A DNA stretch of 24,953 nucleotides, taken from NCBI GenBank assembly GCA_964354865.1, contig CAYHBN010000013.1, forward strand, positions 1 through 24,953, written 5' to 3'. Shown piece after piece: positions 14,101-20,296 of the stretch (position 1 is its first letter; the number at the start of each line of letters is the position of its first letter). Source of the stretch: JAHFJU01 sp964354865. Its GTDB lineage: Bacteria; Patescibacteriota; Gracilibacteria; UBA1369; UM-FILTER-53-11. Under the pieces are notes generated by a model. That model was given only the letters and a program-made list of their open reading frames with translations. It was not told the origin of the DNA and did not search any database. The position numbers and the translations under genes are program-made.

Positions 14101-16945
14101 TTTGGATTGTATTTTTGGCATCTTCTTCTTTACCTTGTGTTGCGGCCGATTCTGCAATGTCGAAGAGTGATGCACCTAGTGATTCAACGACCGTTTTAAT
14201 ATGCGGATTTTTAGCAATTATTTTTTTCGCATTTTCAATACTCGCCGCATCTTCTTTGCTTAACATCGCATCGATGGCTCTCATCACAGGCAATTCGAGG
14301 ATTTTCTGAGCGGTAACGCGAGTCACTTCGAGTGCGTTTCTGCCACGCATTTCTTCGCTGTACCCGGCATAGGTATCGTTAAAGAATTTTTCAACAAAAG
14401 AGAGGAGTTGAGCATTTTTTTCATTGGCTGGATTATTTATGGCGCCGACAAAAGTTTTAACATCGACATCGTTAATGATATTCATCTGCAGTTTGAATCG
14501 CGTATCGAGATCGAGGGTTCCGCCAAAGGTGTCGTCGAGCATTTTCTGTAAATGTAGACGTGATTCAACGTCGAGTTGAGAACGTATAAGTGTCCCAATG
14601 CGGTTGTGGTATGGAGCGTAATATAATTCTCCCGTTACAGGGTCTTGCTCTTCGCGAAGGTGTAGCCCCGTGGTTAAGCTAGTAAGCAACTCAGTTTCTT
14701 TACCAACTGCCTGCGGGCATACTTTTGAAATTAATTGATTCACCGAAGCGGTTCGAAGTCTTCCTAATATTGCAATTGCCTGCACAAAATCTCGTGCACC
14801 TTCTCCCATGGGGTGTCGATCGAGCGATGCAACACGATTCGCCGCGAAAACAGCATGATCATCTGCAGTAGTCAGTTTCGCCTCGATGTCAGCCAAGAAA
14901 TCCTCATTAATTTTAAAGACACCACCTTCAGTCTTGTATGCTTGTTGGTCAATGAGCGACGCGACGATACTTTTGAAATAAAGTGGATTTCCGAAACTTA
15001 CCGCACCAATACGGAGTGCTTGTGCTCCATCGACAAGGAGTTTTTCTCCATTCGCTGCATTCAATTTTACACCCAGACATTTTTCTAAATGCTCTACTGA
15101 GTTTTTACGATCATAGGTAACACCAGGTGCTTTAATTCTGGCGACTGCGCCGGGTTTTCGCTCTTCTAATTTTTGCGCATACTCACTATCGGGAAAGCGT
15201 GAGACTATCACTTTTTTTCTGCCTATATTTATTCTTCCCAATGCTTCATAAAACTTTTCTACTGCTTGCGTATCTGTTCCTAAAAAGTGCCAGTCATCAA
15301 TTGCAATATCGATGCCCATTGCTTTACATGCAAATGCTGCAGTGTTTAACGCTCTTGACTGACTTGAAGCGTCGGTTAATTCAGTACGCAATGCCGCACT
15401 GCTCTTAGGATTTTTTTCAGTTCCATAGACGAGGGCAAATAATTCCCTGAAATTTGCATTGTTTTTTCCAAATTGTTTTTCAGCTCGTTCCGCAAGTCCT
15501 CTAATGATTCGTGAAAGATTTTCACCAGGAACAAACTGATCAGCTTCAATACCGAGCATGGTTGCAACAATTCGTCCCATTTTGCGCATTGCATGCTGCA
15601 TCAAAGTTGTTTTACCAAAACCGGCGTCACCAGAAATATAGACCACTTCAACATTAGGATCTTCAAACGCTTTTATAATAGCTTGAATCGCTGCCTCTGC
15701 CTCTTCACCAACGAGTTCGCTTTTATCTTCAAAATATTCGAGATTTACATCGGTCACGACAGAGAGCCCATTCGACATTTTCTGTGTTTTGACTGTTCCG
15801 TATTTGCTTCGTTCACGCTCAGAAATTTCTGCACGGCCTAAATCTTCGTGAGTGAGTAAGTGATTGAGCGCACCACCAAGCGCGACAAATGGCTTTCCAT
15901 CACCAGAGCTCATACCATTAAATAGTCCTAAATCTCGTAAATTTAAATTACCCACTTTTCGTAGCGCACCATTTTTACTACATCGTTCTATTTGGCCACG
16001 ATTCACAAAAATTTTAGCTTTCTTTGGGTCTTGCCCCTGTGCCATTCGGTTATGTTCATTTTTTGCTCGCGCAATATCGAGTGTTGCATTTTGCTCAGAA
16101 CAGTCACCAACGACGAGATAGTCGCCTAGTTGACCACAGTAAATGTGGTTTCCATCTAATCGATTATTTAAATCTTCAATAATGGTATCGAGGTTTGGAT
16201 GGTCAAGTGGAATCAGCTTATATTCACTAATTCGATTTGAGGGAGCCTTGTATCTCTCCGCGTGTTTAAGCGCATTTCGAGCTGCTTCAGTGGTAACGGG
16301 AGCAGGAGTGCTTGCGGCAAAATCATCAGTTTTTAAGAGAGAATCGAGTGTCACCTCTAGCGCATCATCTGCAGGTTGGCTCACGAGTCCACGTGGGTTG
16401 AGAGTCAAAATTTTTCCAATTTCAGCCGCTTTATATTTTGCAATACTACCATTTACGGTACGTCCTTTATTAATAAAACCGCTTCCGGGAATAAATAAAC
16501 CAGTACGTGCTTCGTTGGTTTGAGATGGACACACAAGGGCCGAGAAGGCATTGGCAATATAGTTGAGCGCAGTTTCATTTGCACAGAGCACATCAAATCG
16601 GTAGTTTCCACCGTCTTCAAGTGCGGTCAATCGTGTCGAAGGCATTACGTACCGAGAGTCCGTTAAAAATGACTCAATATCTTGTACTCGGTCTTTTGCC
16701 ACGACAACCGTCGCATGAATCCAACTTGCGGGTAATGTAACCGGCGTAATTGTATTTTCAGTAACTCCTAAAAGTGCGCCTAATCTATCAATCGGGTCTT
16801 TTAAAGTTAAAACACGCCCCTCGGGATCGGTGATTACCTCAGAGTCGATCGGTGATACCTCGGTTCGTCCAACAGGAGAATCCACGGTTTTCGGCCGCTG
16901 TCTGGTAATCTCGGCACTTGATCTGGAATGTATGTCTAATGGCAT
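11135..16945 (-). CDS. Giant P-loop ATPase with cyclase-like N-terminus and long helical repeat tail
   Basis: A protein of about 1,936 residues, by far the largest in the window. Residues about 439-447 (GDAGFGKTT) are a Walker A motif. Residues 546-554 (DIAIDDWHF) are a Walker B of the AAA_16/STAND type found in MalT-like regulators and soluble adenylyl cyclase. SRFPDSEY further on resembles a sensor region. The segment before it, LVGEEAEAAIQAI, matches the usual entry to such modules. Residues 75-192 and 242-383 each show, in order, patterns reminiscent of class III cyclase domains (GD-x-LVV, a strand then N/PG like IHTG, A-x-x-I/L helix, S-x-x-A end), without obvious catalytic residues. From about 700 to the end it is helical, TPR-like and soluble. 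ATG 16945 was chosen. A TTG at 16963 is the alternative. Confidence 0.85.
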   Translation of the reverse strand: MPLDIHSRSSAEITRQRPKTVDSPVGRTEVSPIDSEVITDPEGRVLTLKDPIDRLGALLGVTENTITPVTLPASWIHATVVVAKDRVQDIESFLTDSRYVMPSTRLTALEDGGNYRFDVLCANETALNYIANAFSALVCPSQTNEARTGLFIPGSGFINKGRTVNGSIAKYKAAEIGKILTLNPRGLVSQPADDALEVTLDSLLKTDDFAASTPAPVTTEAARNALKHAERYKAPSNRISEYKLIPLDHPNLDTIIEDLNNRLDGNHIYCGQLGDYLVVGDCSEQNATLDIARAKNEHNRMAQGQDPKKAKIFVNRGQIERCSKNGALRKVGNLNLRDLGLFNGMSSGDGKPFVALGGALNHLLTHEDLGRAEISERERSKYGTVKTQKMSNGLSVVTDVNLEYFEDKSELVGEEAEAAIQAIIKAFEDPNVEVVYISGDAGFGKTTLMQHAMRKMGRIVATMLGIEADQFVPGENLSRIIRGLAERAEKQFGKNNANFRELFALVYGTEKNPKSSAALRTELTDASSQSRALNTAAFACKAMGIDIAIDDWHFLGTDTQAVEKFYEALGRINIGRKKVIVSRFPDSEYAQKLEERKPGAVARIKAPGVTYDRKNSVEHLEKCLGVKLNAANGEKLLVDGAQALRIGAVSFGNPLYFKSIVASLIDQQAYKTEGGVFKINEDFLADIEAKLTTADDHAVFAANRVASLDRHPMGEGARDFVQAIAILGRLRTASVNQLISKVCPQAVGKETELLTSLTTGLHLREEQDPVTGELYYAPYHNRIGTLIRSQLDVESRLHLQKMLDDTFGGTLDLDTRFKLQMNIINDVDVKTFVGAINNPANEKNAQLLSFVEKFFNDTYAGYSEEMRGRNALEVTRVTAQKILELPVMRAIDAMLSKEDAASIENAKKIIAKNPHIKTVVESLGASLFDIAESAATQGKEEDAKNTIQRLKKLSAFIFIDDFKLGLSEYNALNIGSDSIENFDDAHQAYESLLVLSEKKLNELSSSIAALPDGSHEREEAQYRVHEHITQMALASERLIFSTIKNREFPEDQKSKLLVRLNMVTSAALSIVEEYNLAHAQRHHGIPSPLVLEFLRIRDILLPLEELSAKLGKPNTSLGMGIGAGGKAAGVERDSFLAESVHVVDSSDITTANEIAERCQGLLAISVDKPTAIPPQIRARTINTLIRMYKYLGKFDQAYTTALDGVSLALNTGNYNAALPVLSQATHALRFRGSTQPGEKNGLAQRNNTQLDPILAACDLLFDKEAKTIQAHTKENQYLSFYMLSTRLEAVADISPSNISLTAEQAAQPMIRADAAKISEAKLNLKRIAETLQNATGSMNEASPYGFAPAWAIGGNVRAGQFQSYVIPAFAEVCTLIRSFNTDKNVKGLGYSAIDYAKTLRESPLLTPENIWAAVLYHAQAEHKDPAFENDYNKRTEALHALLLDSIGESSDLTELIALLENTALRYDLDGNGECDTNEHPPSTYDMSDTESVSYYRQADVISMHTPFAVTAQNKPIFEAIKARAKKLMSENPKDGKMALSYIRTAFLNGDICDASKALHEKREMCANDDTAQYLALQARMSLISAKTNRTESGSFDIKRTVDFDPQELHLAFKAAETLDTFRSTVRAGSMGGATSNAPTEKEADIEAMLLQLDAVASLSRKIIKVLKRAQFIDTLKSHSSKPVLIDIELLAQSMASTINKSRGNSVEKCTNAEVLKGVNMFFRGTAISDFSGTGFTSGEFTFAFMSTQVAPRNGATPRETVEQMIYEETGETSKNLGINTENILNYLINEGLKRGKPPLDIFDQIKNAPLENNPDEDKLKGFIERAKIIDMMKSSHELLIRLDAYNDDQKKSQRPMSDVQRNFALGFARASWNFIEGLIDLLPAIEKEHLGLTVDKGALDIFELSETGAVYTSRDVFVNRTTIRSRLTDDVTFRGI

Positions 16946-16970
16946 GAGTGCTTTCAGTAACAAGGGGAGT

Positions 16971-16998
16971 ACTATAACACAAATCTTAATTTATTCAA
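16971..16998 (-). promoter_or_regulatory. Promoter of the giant ATPase gene
   Basis: Minus-strand TTGAAT (16998-16993), 16 bp, extended -10 TG-T-TATAGT (hexamer 16976-16971). ATG 16945 follows after 25 nt. A TTG codon in the same frame at 16963 lies exactly 7 nt after the -10 box, the distance seen at leaderless ATGs here, so it could be the real start. Confidence 0.6.
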
Positions 16999-17022
16999 GG
17001 TTTCTTTCAGGTTGGCTACAGG

Positions 17023-17073
17023 TAAGGCTGAAACGAGGGGAATTTTTGTCTATACTTGTGCCCGTCAGCCTTA
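17023..17073. promoter_or_regulatory. Inverted repeat around the ald promoter
   Basis: TAAGGCTGA (17023-17031) and TCAGCCTTA (17065-17073) are perfect 9-bp inverted repeats with 33 nt between them. A -10 box TATACT (17051-17056) lies inside and the ald ATG is 18 nt downstream. This could be an operator pair or an RNA hairpin regulating alanine dehydrogenase. No regulator gene is evident nearby. Confidence 0.35.
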
Positions 17074-17091
17074 AAATCCTAACTATTTTTT

Positions 17092-18279
17092 ATGATTATC
17101 GCCACCTTAAAAGAAGTGAAAAATAACGAGAATCGAGTTGCTTTGACACCAGATGGCGTGAAAAAACTTGTGGCAGCGGGTTGTAGCGTGATTGTGCAGT
17201 CAACGGCGGGTCTTGGTTCAGGTTTTACCGATGCTGAATATGTTCAGGCTGGTGCGAAGATCGAAAAAGAGGCCGAGACGGTGGTTCGAAAGGCCGACAT
17301 GATTGTAAAAATTAAAGAACCGATTAAAGAAGAGTATCACTTGCTCAAGCACATGACGGGCAAAACATTATTTACGTACCTTCATTTGTCGGGTGTTGAT
17401 CCTCAACTTACTGAAAAATTGTTGGAGTATAAGGTGACCGCGATTGCGTATGAAACCGTTGAGACAGAAAATAGTGCGAAGAATGTTTCGAAGATTTTAA
17501 AGCAGGGAAAACTGCCTCTTCTAGCACCAATGAGTCAGGTGGCCGGTGTACTCGCGTGCCAGTACGGTGCGAATTATATGCAGAAAAAATATGGAGGACG
17601 AGGAGTGTCGTTAGGGCACATTGATGGCGCACGTTCAGCATTAACGGTTGTTGTTGGTGGTGGATTTGTGGGCCGAACCTCAATGTTAACGGCAGGAGGC
17701 ATGGGGGGGAAAGTGGTGCTTCTCGATATAAACCCGAAAGTAATTGCGCGTGCGAAAAAAGAGGCGAAGGCGCATTTGGGTTCGAAGTTAGCGAAAAATG
17801 TTTCGTGCGTAGTTTCGAATGCAAAGACGCTTGCGGAGTATGTAAAAAAAGCTGATTTGTTAATTGGCGCGGTGTTGGTGCCAGGTGCACGTGCTCCACA
17901 AGTTGTTACCGAGGCGATGGTAAAAAATATGTTGCCGGGTGCGGTAATCGTCGATGTTTCAATCGATCAAGGAGGTTGCGTTTGGGGCTCTCACTGCACG
18001 TCTCACGATGCGCCGGTCTTCGACCTTGAAGGTAAAGTTTTCTGCTGTATTCCAAATATGCCTGGTCAAGTTGCGCACCAGTCTACACAGGCGCTCACCT
18101 CGGCGACGATTCCATATATGGTAAAAATGGCGAAGGGGGGAGTAGTAAATTCTCTCAAAAAAGACGCCGGCCTTCGCGCGGGATTAAGTACCCACAACGG
18201 TATGGTCACGTACAAGAGTGTTGCGAAAGATCTTGGCCTGATGGATCAGTATGTTGAGGCGATGGTGGCGTTGAAGTAA
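17092..18279 (+). CDS. ald: Alanine dehydrogenase
   Basis: A 395-residue cytoplasmic enzyme of slightly above usual length (about 370). It catalyses reversible NAD-dependent oxidative deamination of L-alanine to pyruvate and ammonia. Conserved features are the N-terminal TLKEVKNNENRVALTPDGV with the substrate Arg, MIVKIKEPI with the catalytic Lys near residue 75, YLHLSG with the active-site His near residue 97, AYETVE, APMSQVAG, the Rossmann loop VVGGGFVGRTSMLTAGGMGGKVVLLDINP, GAVLVPGARAP, and VDVSIDQGGC with the catalytic Asp. The first glycine-loop region is a little diverged (HIDGARSA in place of the usual GVPGVPPA). Possible roles are nitrogen and pyruvate balance in an organism with little central metabolism. 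It appears to be monocistronic. Confidence 0.93.
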   Translation: MIIATLKEVKNNENRVALTPDGVKKLVAAGCSVIVQSTAGLGSGFTDAEYVQAGAKIEKEAETVVRKADMIVKIKEPIKEEYHLLKHMTGKTLFTYLHLSGVDPQLTEKLLEYKVTAIAYETVETENSAKNVSKILKQGKLPLLAPMSQVAGVLACQYGANYMQKKYGGRGVSLGHIDGARSALTVVVGGGFVGRTSMLTAGGMGGKVVLLDINPKVIARAKKEAKAHLGSKLAKNVSCVVSNAKTLAEYVKKADLLIGAVLVPGARAPQVVTEAMVKNMLPGAVIVDVSIDQGGCVWGSHCTSHDAPVFDLEGKVFCCIPNMPGQVAHQSTQALTSATIPYMVKMAKGGVVNSLKKDAGLRAGLSTHNGMVTYKSVAKDLGLMDQYVEAMVALK

Positions 18280-18364
18280 AATTATTCTGCGTTATACAAA
18301 AAACTCGAGCCGAAACATTTGAGAATGAAATTAGGTATTCGCTACGCTCATGCTAAATTGCTAT

Positions 18365-18413
18365 GCCCCGCTTTTGGGGACGGGTACGGCGGGGCGCGGT
18401 TTGCTACGCAAAC
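18365..18413 (-). other. Two GC-rich hairpins directly 3' of the tRNA
   Basis: Read on the minus strand, the tRNA CCA end is followed after two bases by GTTTGC-GTA-GCAAAC (18413-18399) and then by GCCCCGC / GCGGGGC (18395-18389 and 18371-18365, 17-nt loop). Both stems are perfect. There is no U-tract, so this is not a classic intrinsic terminator; it may be a processing signal or a tRNA 3' stabiliser. The rest of the gap 18280-18364 shows nothing I can name. Confidence 0.4.
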
Positions 18414-18415
18414 TG

Positions 18416-18490
18416 TGGTGCGCCCGACAGGAATCGAACCTGTATCACAAGCTCCGCAAGCTTGCATTCTATCCGTTGAACTACGGGCGC
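18416..18490 (-). tRNA. tRNA-Arg (anticodon GCG)
   Basis: A complete cloverleaf on the minus strand: acceptor GCGCCCG/CGGGCGC, D stem GTTC/GAAT with G18-G19-A20 in the loop, anticodon stem CAAGC/GCTTG with loop TTGCGGA, a 4-nt variable loop, and T stem ACAGG/CCTGT with loop TTCGATT. The discriminator is A, followed by an encoded CCA (18418-18416). The anticodon reads GCG, decoding arginine CGC and CGU. A20 and the acceptor sequence fit arginine identity. Most bacteria use ACG here, deaminated to ICG. Confidence 0.92.
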
Positions 18491-18512
18491 AGAGGCTTTC
18501 GGCTAAAAAGCC

Positions 18513-18545
18513 AAAAGCGGCCATAAATATACTGAGTATGGCCGC
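18513..18545 (-). terminator. Intrinsic terminator of the 115-residue gene
   Basis: On the minus strand GCGGCCAT and ATGGCCGC (18545-18538 and 18524-18517) form a perfect 8-bp stem with a 13-nt loop, followed directly by TTTT and, after GGC, another T run. It starts 20 nt after the TAA of the gene at 18566-18913. Confidence 0.6.
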
Positions 18546-18554
18546 GATTTGCAA
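18526..18554 (-). promoter_or_regulatory. Promoter of tRNA-Arg, nested in the terminator
   Basis: Minus-strand TTGCAA (18554-18549), 17 bp, TATATT (18531-18526), about 35 nt upstream of the mature tRNA. The spacer and -10 lie inside the terminator hairpin of the preceding gene. Confidence 0.5.
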
Positions 18555-18565
18555 ATCAAAGCTAA

Positions 18566-18913
18566 TTATGCGGCCCTTTGTCTCAGTGGCAGATCAAAAA
18601 CAAAGGCTCTAGTATTTGTAGTTAAATCCTCTATAAGCGCATTCATTTGCTCTTGGCTACTTGGGGGTGTGAGTCTTGTCCGGTCCACGTATTGTAGATT
18701 ATTTACTCCAAAGGCACTTGCAGGTGCCTCATGGCACATCCGTTGTGGTTGTCCGCTGAGTGCATTCCATATTTGCACAGCAACGCCACGTCTCGCATCA
18801 ACTACGATTTCACCTTGTAGTACAGTATCGAGTGGTGAACCTATCTGACCTCGGCGAACGCCGGTCTCAGGGTTAAATGCGAATTGACAGTTTGGTTCAG
18901 GAGTTGGAGTCAT
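18566..18913 (-). CDS. Hypothetical protein, 115 residues
   Basis: A soluble protein starting MTPTPEPNCQFAFNPETG, with a beta-rich middle (TVLQGEIVVDARRGVAVQIWNAL) and a helical, acidic end (QEQMNALIEDL) finishing LPLRQRAA. I do not recognise it. The good terminator 20 nt after its stop supports a real gene. It starts 33 nt after the 92-residue gene on the same strand, so the two are probably one transcription unit. Confidence 0.6.
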   Translation of the reverse strand: MTPTPEPNCQFAFNPETGVRRGQIGSPLDTVLQGEIVVDARRGVAVQIWNALSGQPQRMCHEAPASAFGVNNLQYVDRTRLTPPSSQEQMNALIEDLTTNTRAFVFDLPLRQRAA

Positions 18914-18946
18914 AATAGAGTGATAAAGGTATAAGTGATGTATTGT

Positions 18947-19225
18947 TTAATATGTTCTCGCTGGGCCAAATACTTCTTCTGTGAAATCATTAGGCAGCTG
19001 GACCATACTTGGGTTGCCTTGGAATGCTTCTCGAAGTGCTTGTTCCCACTGGGACTCAAGGTGAGTGGTAGCGTCTATTACTAGAGCTACGCGATCGCTG
19101 ATTTCAGCAAGACCGATACTCAGAGAGTCGTCGTTATCGGCATTATCTAATCCGGTTTCAAAGCCTGCAATTAGTGCCTCGTTTAGGCCGGCGTCAGTTG
19201 CTGCTTGTTCGGTCGCGATTTCCAT
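18947..19225 (-). CDS. Hypothetical acidic helical protein, 92 residues
   Basis: A strongly acidic, helical protein starting MEIATEQAATDAGLNEALIAG, with an LESQWEQALREAFQG segment and no signal peptide. No family is recognised. ATG 19225 was chosen because a TACAGT -10 box (19237-19232) lies 6 nt upstream. An earlier in-frame ATG at 19249 would lie upstream of that box. The divergent neighbour is the ACT-domain gene. Confidence 0.55.
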   Translation of the reverse strand: MEIATEQAATDAGLNEALIAGFETGLDNADNDDSLSIGLAEISDRVALVIDATTHLESQWEQALREAFQGNPSMVQLPNDFTEEVFGPARTY

Positions 19226-19295
19226 GAGCAGACTGTACGAAAAACACACTCAATATGCGATTTTTTCGCAAAAACTATAACTATTTAACAAAATA

Positions 19296-19311
19296 TGTTA
19301 TATATATAACA
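19296..19311. promoter_or_regulatory. 16-bp palindrome at the ACT-domain gene start
   Basis: TGTTATATATATAACA is a perfect 16-bp palindrome ending 2 nt before ATG 19314. It includes an extended -10 (TG-T-TATATA) 7 nt from the ATG. It could be an operator for autoregulation, or simply an AT-rich promoter. Confidence 0.45.
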
Positions 19312-19313
19312 AT

Positions 19314-19949
19314 ATGATCAAGATCTCCACCGAAACACGCACCATTATGACCCAAAACCACTTTTTACAGTGGGGGCTCAGCTTCGGTCTTTTTAATCTT
19401 TCACAAGTTGCAGACTATATAAAACCGCTCCTTGAGTCCCGCACAAAAAAATCTGTCACTCGTGCTGCAATTCTTATGACACTCTCTCGTTTGCAGCGTG
19501 ATCAGCGCCGTATAAAGATAAAAACGCCGAAATACGCGATCGAAAATATTAATGTGTACTCTAACCTCTCAGTGATTACGTACCAAAAAAATCCTACTAT
19601 TCACGAAAAAATCACACGTGACTATGCTCAGGTTAAAAAGACAAACGCTTTTATGACGGTTACCGAAGGCATTCACGAGGTTACGGTAATTTTAGAACAC
19701 GCACTGCGCCGAAATTTTTTAAAGGATGAGAAGCCAAAAAAAGAGTATGAACATGTAACGGCAGTGAGTATAAAATTTTCGCCGAAACAAAGTGACGCGC
19801 CGGGATTTCTGCATCAACTCCTTCAATTATTGACGCTCCAGTCGATTAATATTATTGAAGTCTCATCTACCTATACCGAAATCGTTTTTTACGTTGGTAG
19901 TACAGATGCGAAGTTGGCTTTTGATACGTTTTACAGTGCTCTCATGTAG
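19314..19949 (+). CDS. Possible winged-helix and ACT-domain regulatory protein
   Basis: A 211-residue soluble protein. Residues about 25-75 (LFNLSQVADYIKPLL, then KSVTRAAILMTLSRLQRD) look like a helix-turn-helix or winged-helix unit. Residues about 148-210 match an ACT domain of the aspartokinase type: VTAVSIKFSP, DAPGFLHQLLQLLTLQSINIIEVSSTYTE broken over strand-helix-strand, and IVFYVG followed by a final helix. ACT domains bind amino acids or other small ligands and regulate attached modules. No kinase or dehydrogenase domain is present, so this is probably a stand-alone ligand-responsive regulator. Proteins of this general layout occur in archaea and CPR. The function is not known. The palindrome directly upstream fits autoregulation. 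Confidence 0.6.
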   Translation: MIKISTETRTIMTQNHFLQWGLSFGLFNLSQVADYIKPLLESRTKKSVTRAAILMTLSRLQRDQRRIKIKTPKYAIENINVYSNLSVITYQKNPTIHEKITRDYAQVKKTNAFMTVTEGIHEVTVILEHALRRNFLKDEKPKKEYEHVTAVSIKFSPKQSDAPGFLHQLLQLLTLQSINIIEVSSTYTEIVFYVGSTDAKLAFDTFYSALM

Positions 19950-19966
19950 ACTAGAACAGGTACGTA

Positions 19967-19997
19967 TTTTGACATTTTCGTCAAAAGGGCGTATTGT
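19967..19997 (+). promoter_or_regulatory. Consensus promoter with overlapping inverted repeat
   Basis: TTGACA (19969-19974), 17 bp, TATTGT (19992-19997). The -35 is perfect. The repeat TTTTGAC (19967-19973) and GTCAAAA (19980-19986) overlaps it with a 6-nt centre, a typical operator geometry. The leader to ATG 20037 is about 32 nt. Confidence 0.55.
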
Positions 19998-20036
19998 ATT
20001 AGAAAGAAAACAAAAATACAACATAACATTACTCGT

Positions 20037-20291
20037 ATGATTGAATCAGAAAAAGACGTTACACTTACTGGGCTCACACAAGTTACTCCTCCTGCTTCAC
20101 GTGTGGATCGCGGCGCGGTTGAAGGTGCGCTCTCGCATACAATGACTACCGAAACAGCTCGTGTCAAAACTGGTAAGGTTGTAAAATCATTAGAAGATCA
20201 GGCTGCGCTCAGAGAAAGACGTATTGTGGTAGGTAAAATTGCAGCGGCACTCGCGGCTGGAGAGGGAGAGACAGATAAACTTGCTGCGTAG
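20037..20291 (+). CDS. Small hypothetical protein, 84 residues
   Basis: A soluble protein starting MIESEKDVTLTGLTQV. It is Thr- and Val-rich and disordered at first, then helical (VKSLEDQAALRERRIVVGKIAAALAAGEGE). No family is recognised. The consensus promoter in front and lack of overlap with other genes support it. It converges on paralogue B, whose stop lies 5 bp away. Confidence 0.6.
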   Translation: MIESEKDVTLTGLTQVTPPASRVDRGAVEGALSHTMTTETARVKTGKVVKSLEDQAALRERRIVVGKIAAALAAGEGETDKLAA

Positions 20292-20296
20292 TACTC

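Noticed and set aside
17408..17899. 163-codon frame antisense to ald
   Set aside because: The opposite strand encodes a clear alanine dehydrogenase; the antisense product is low-complexity and His/Pro-rich.
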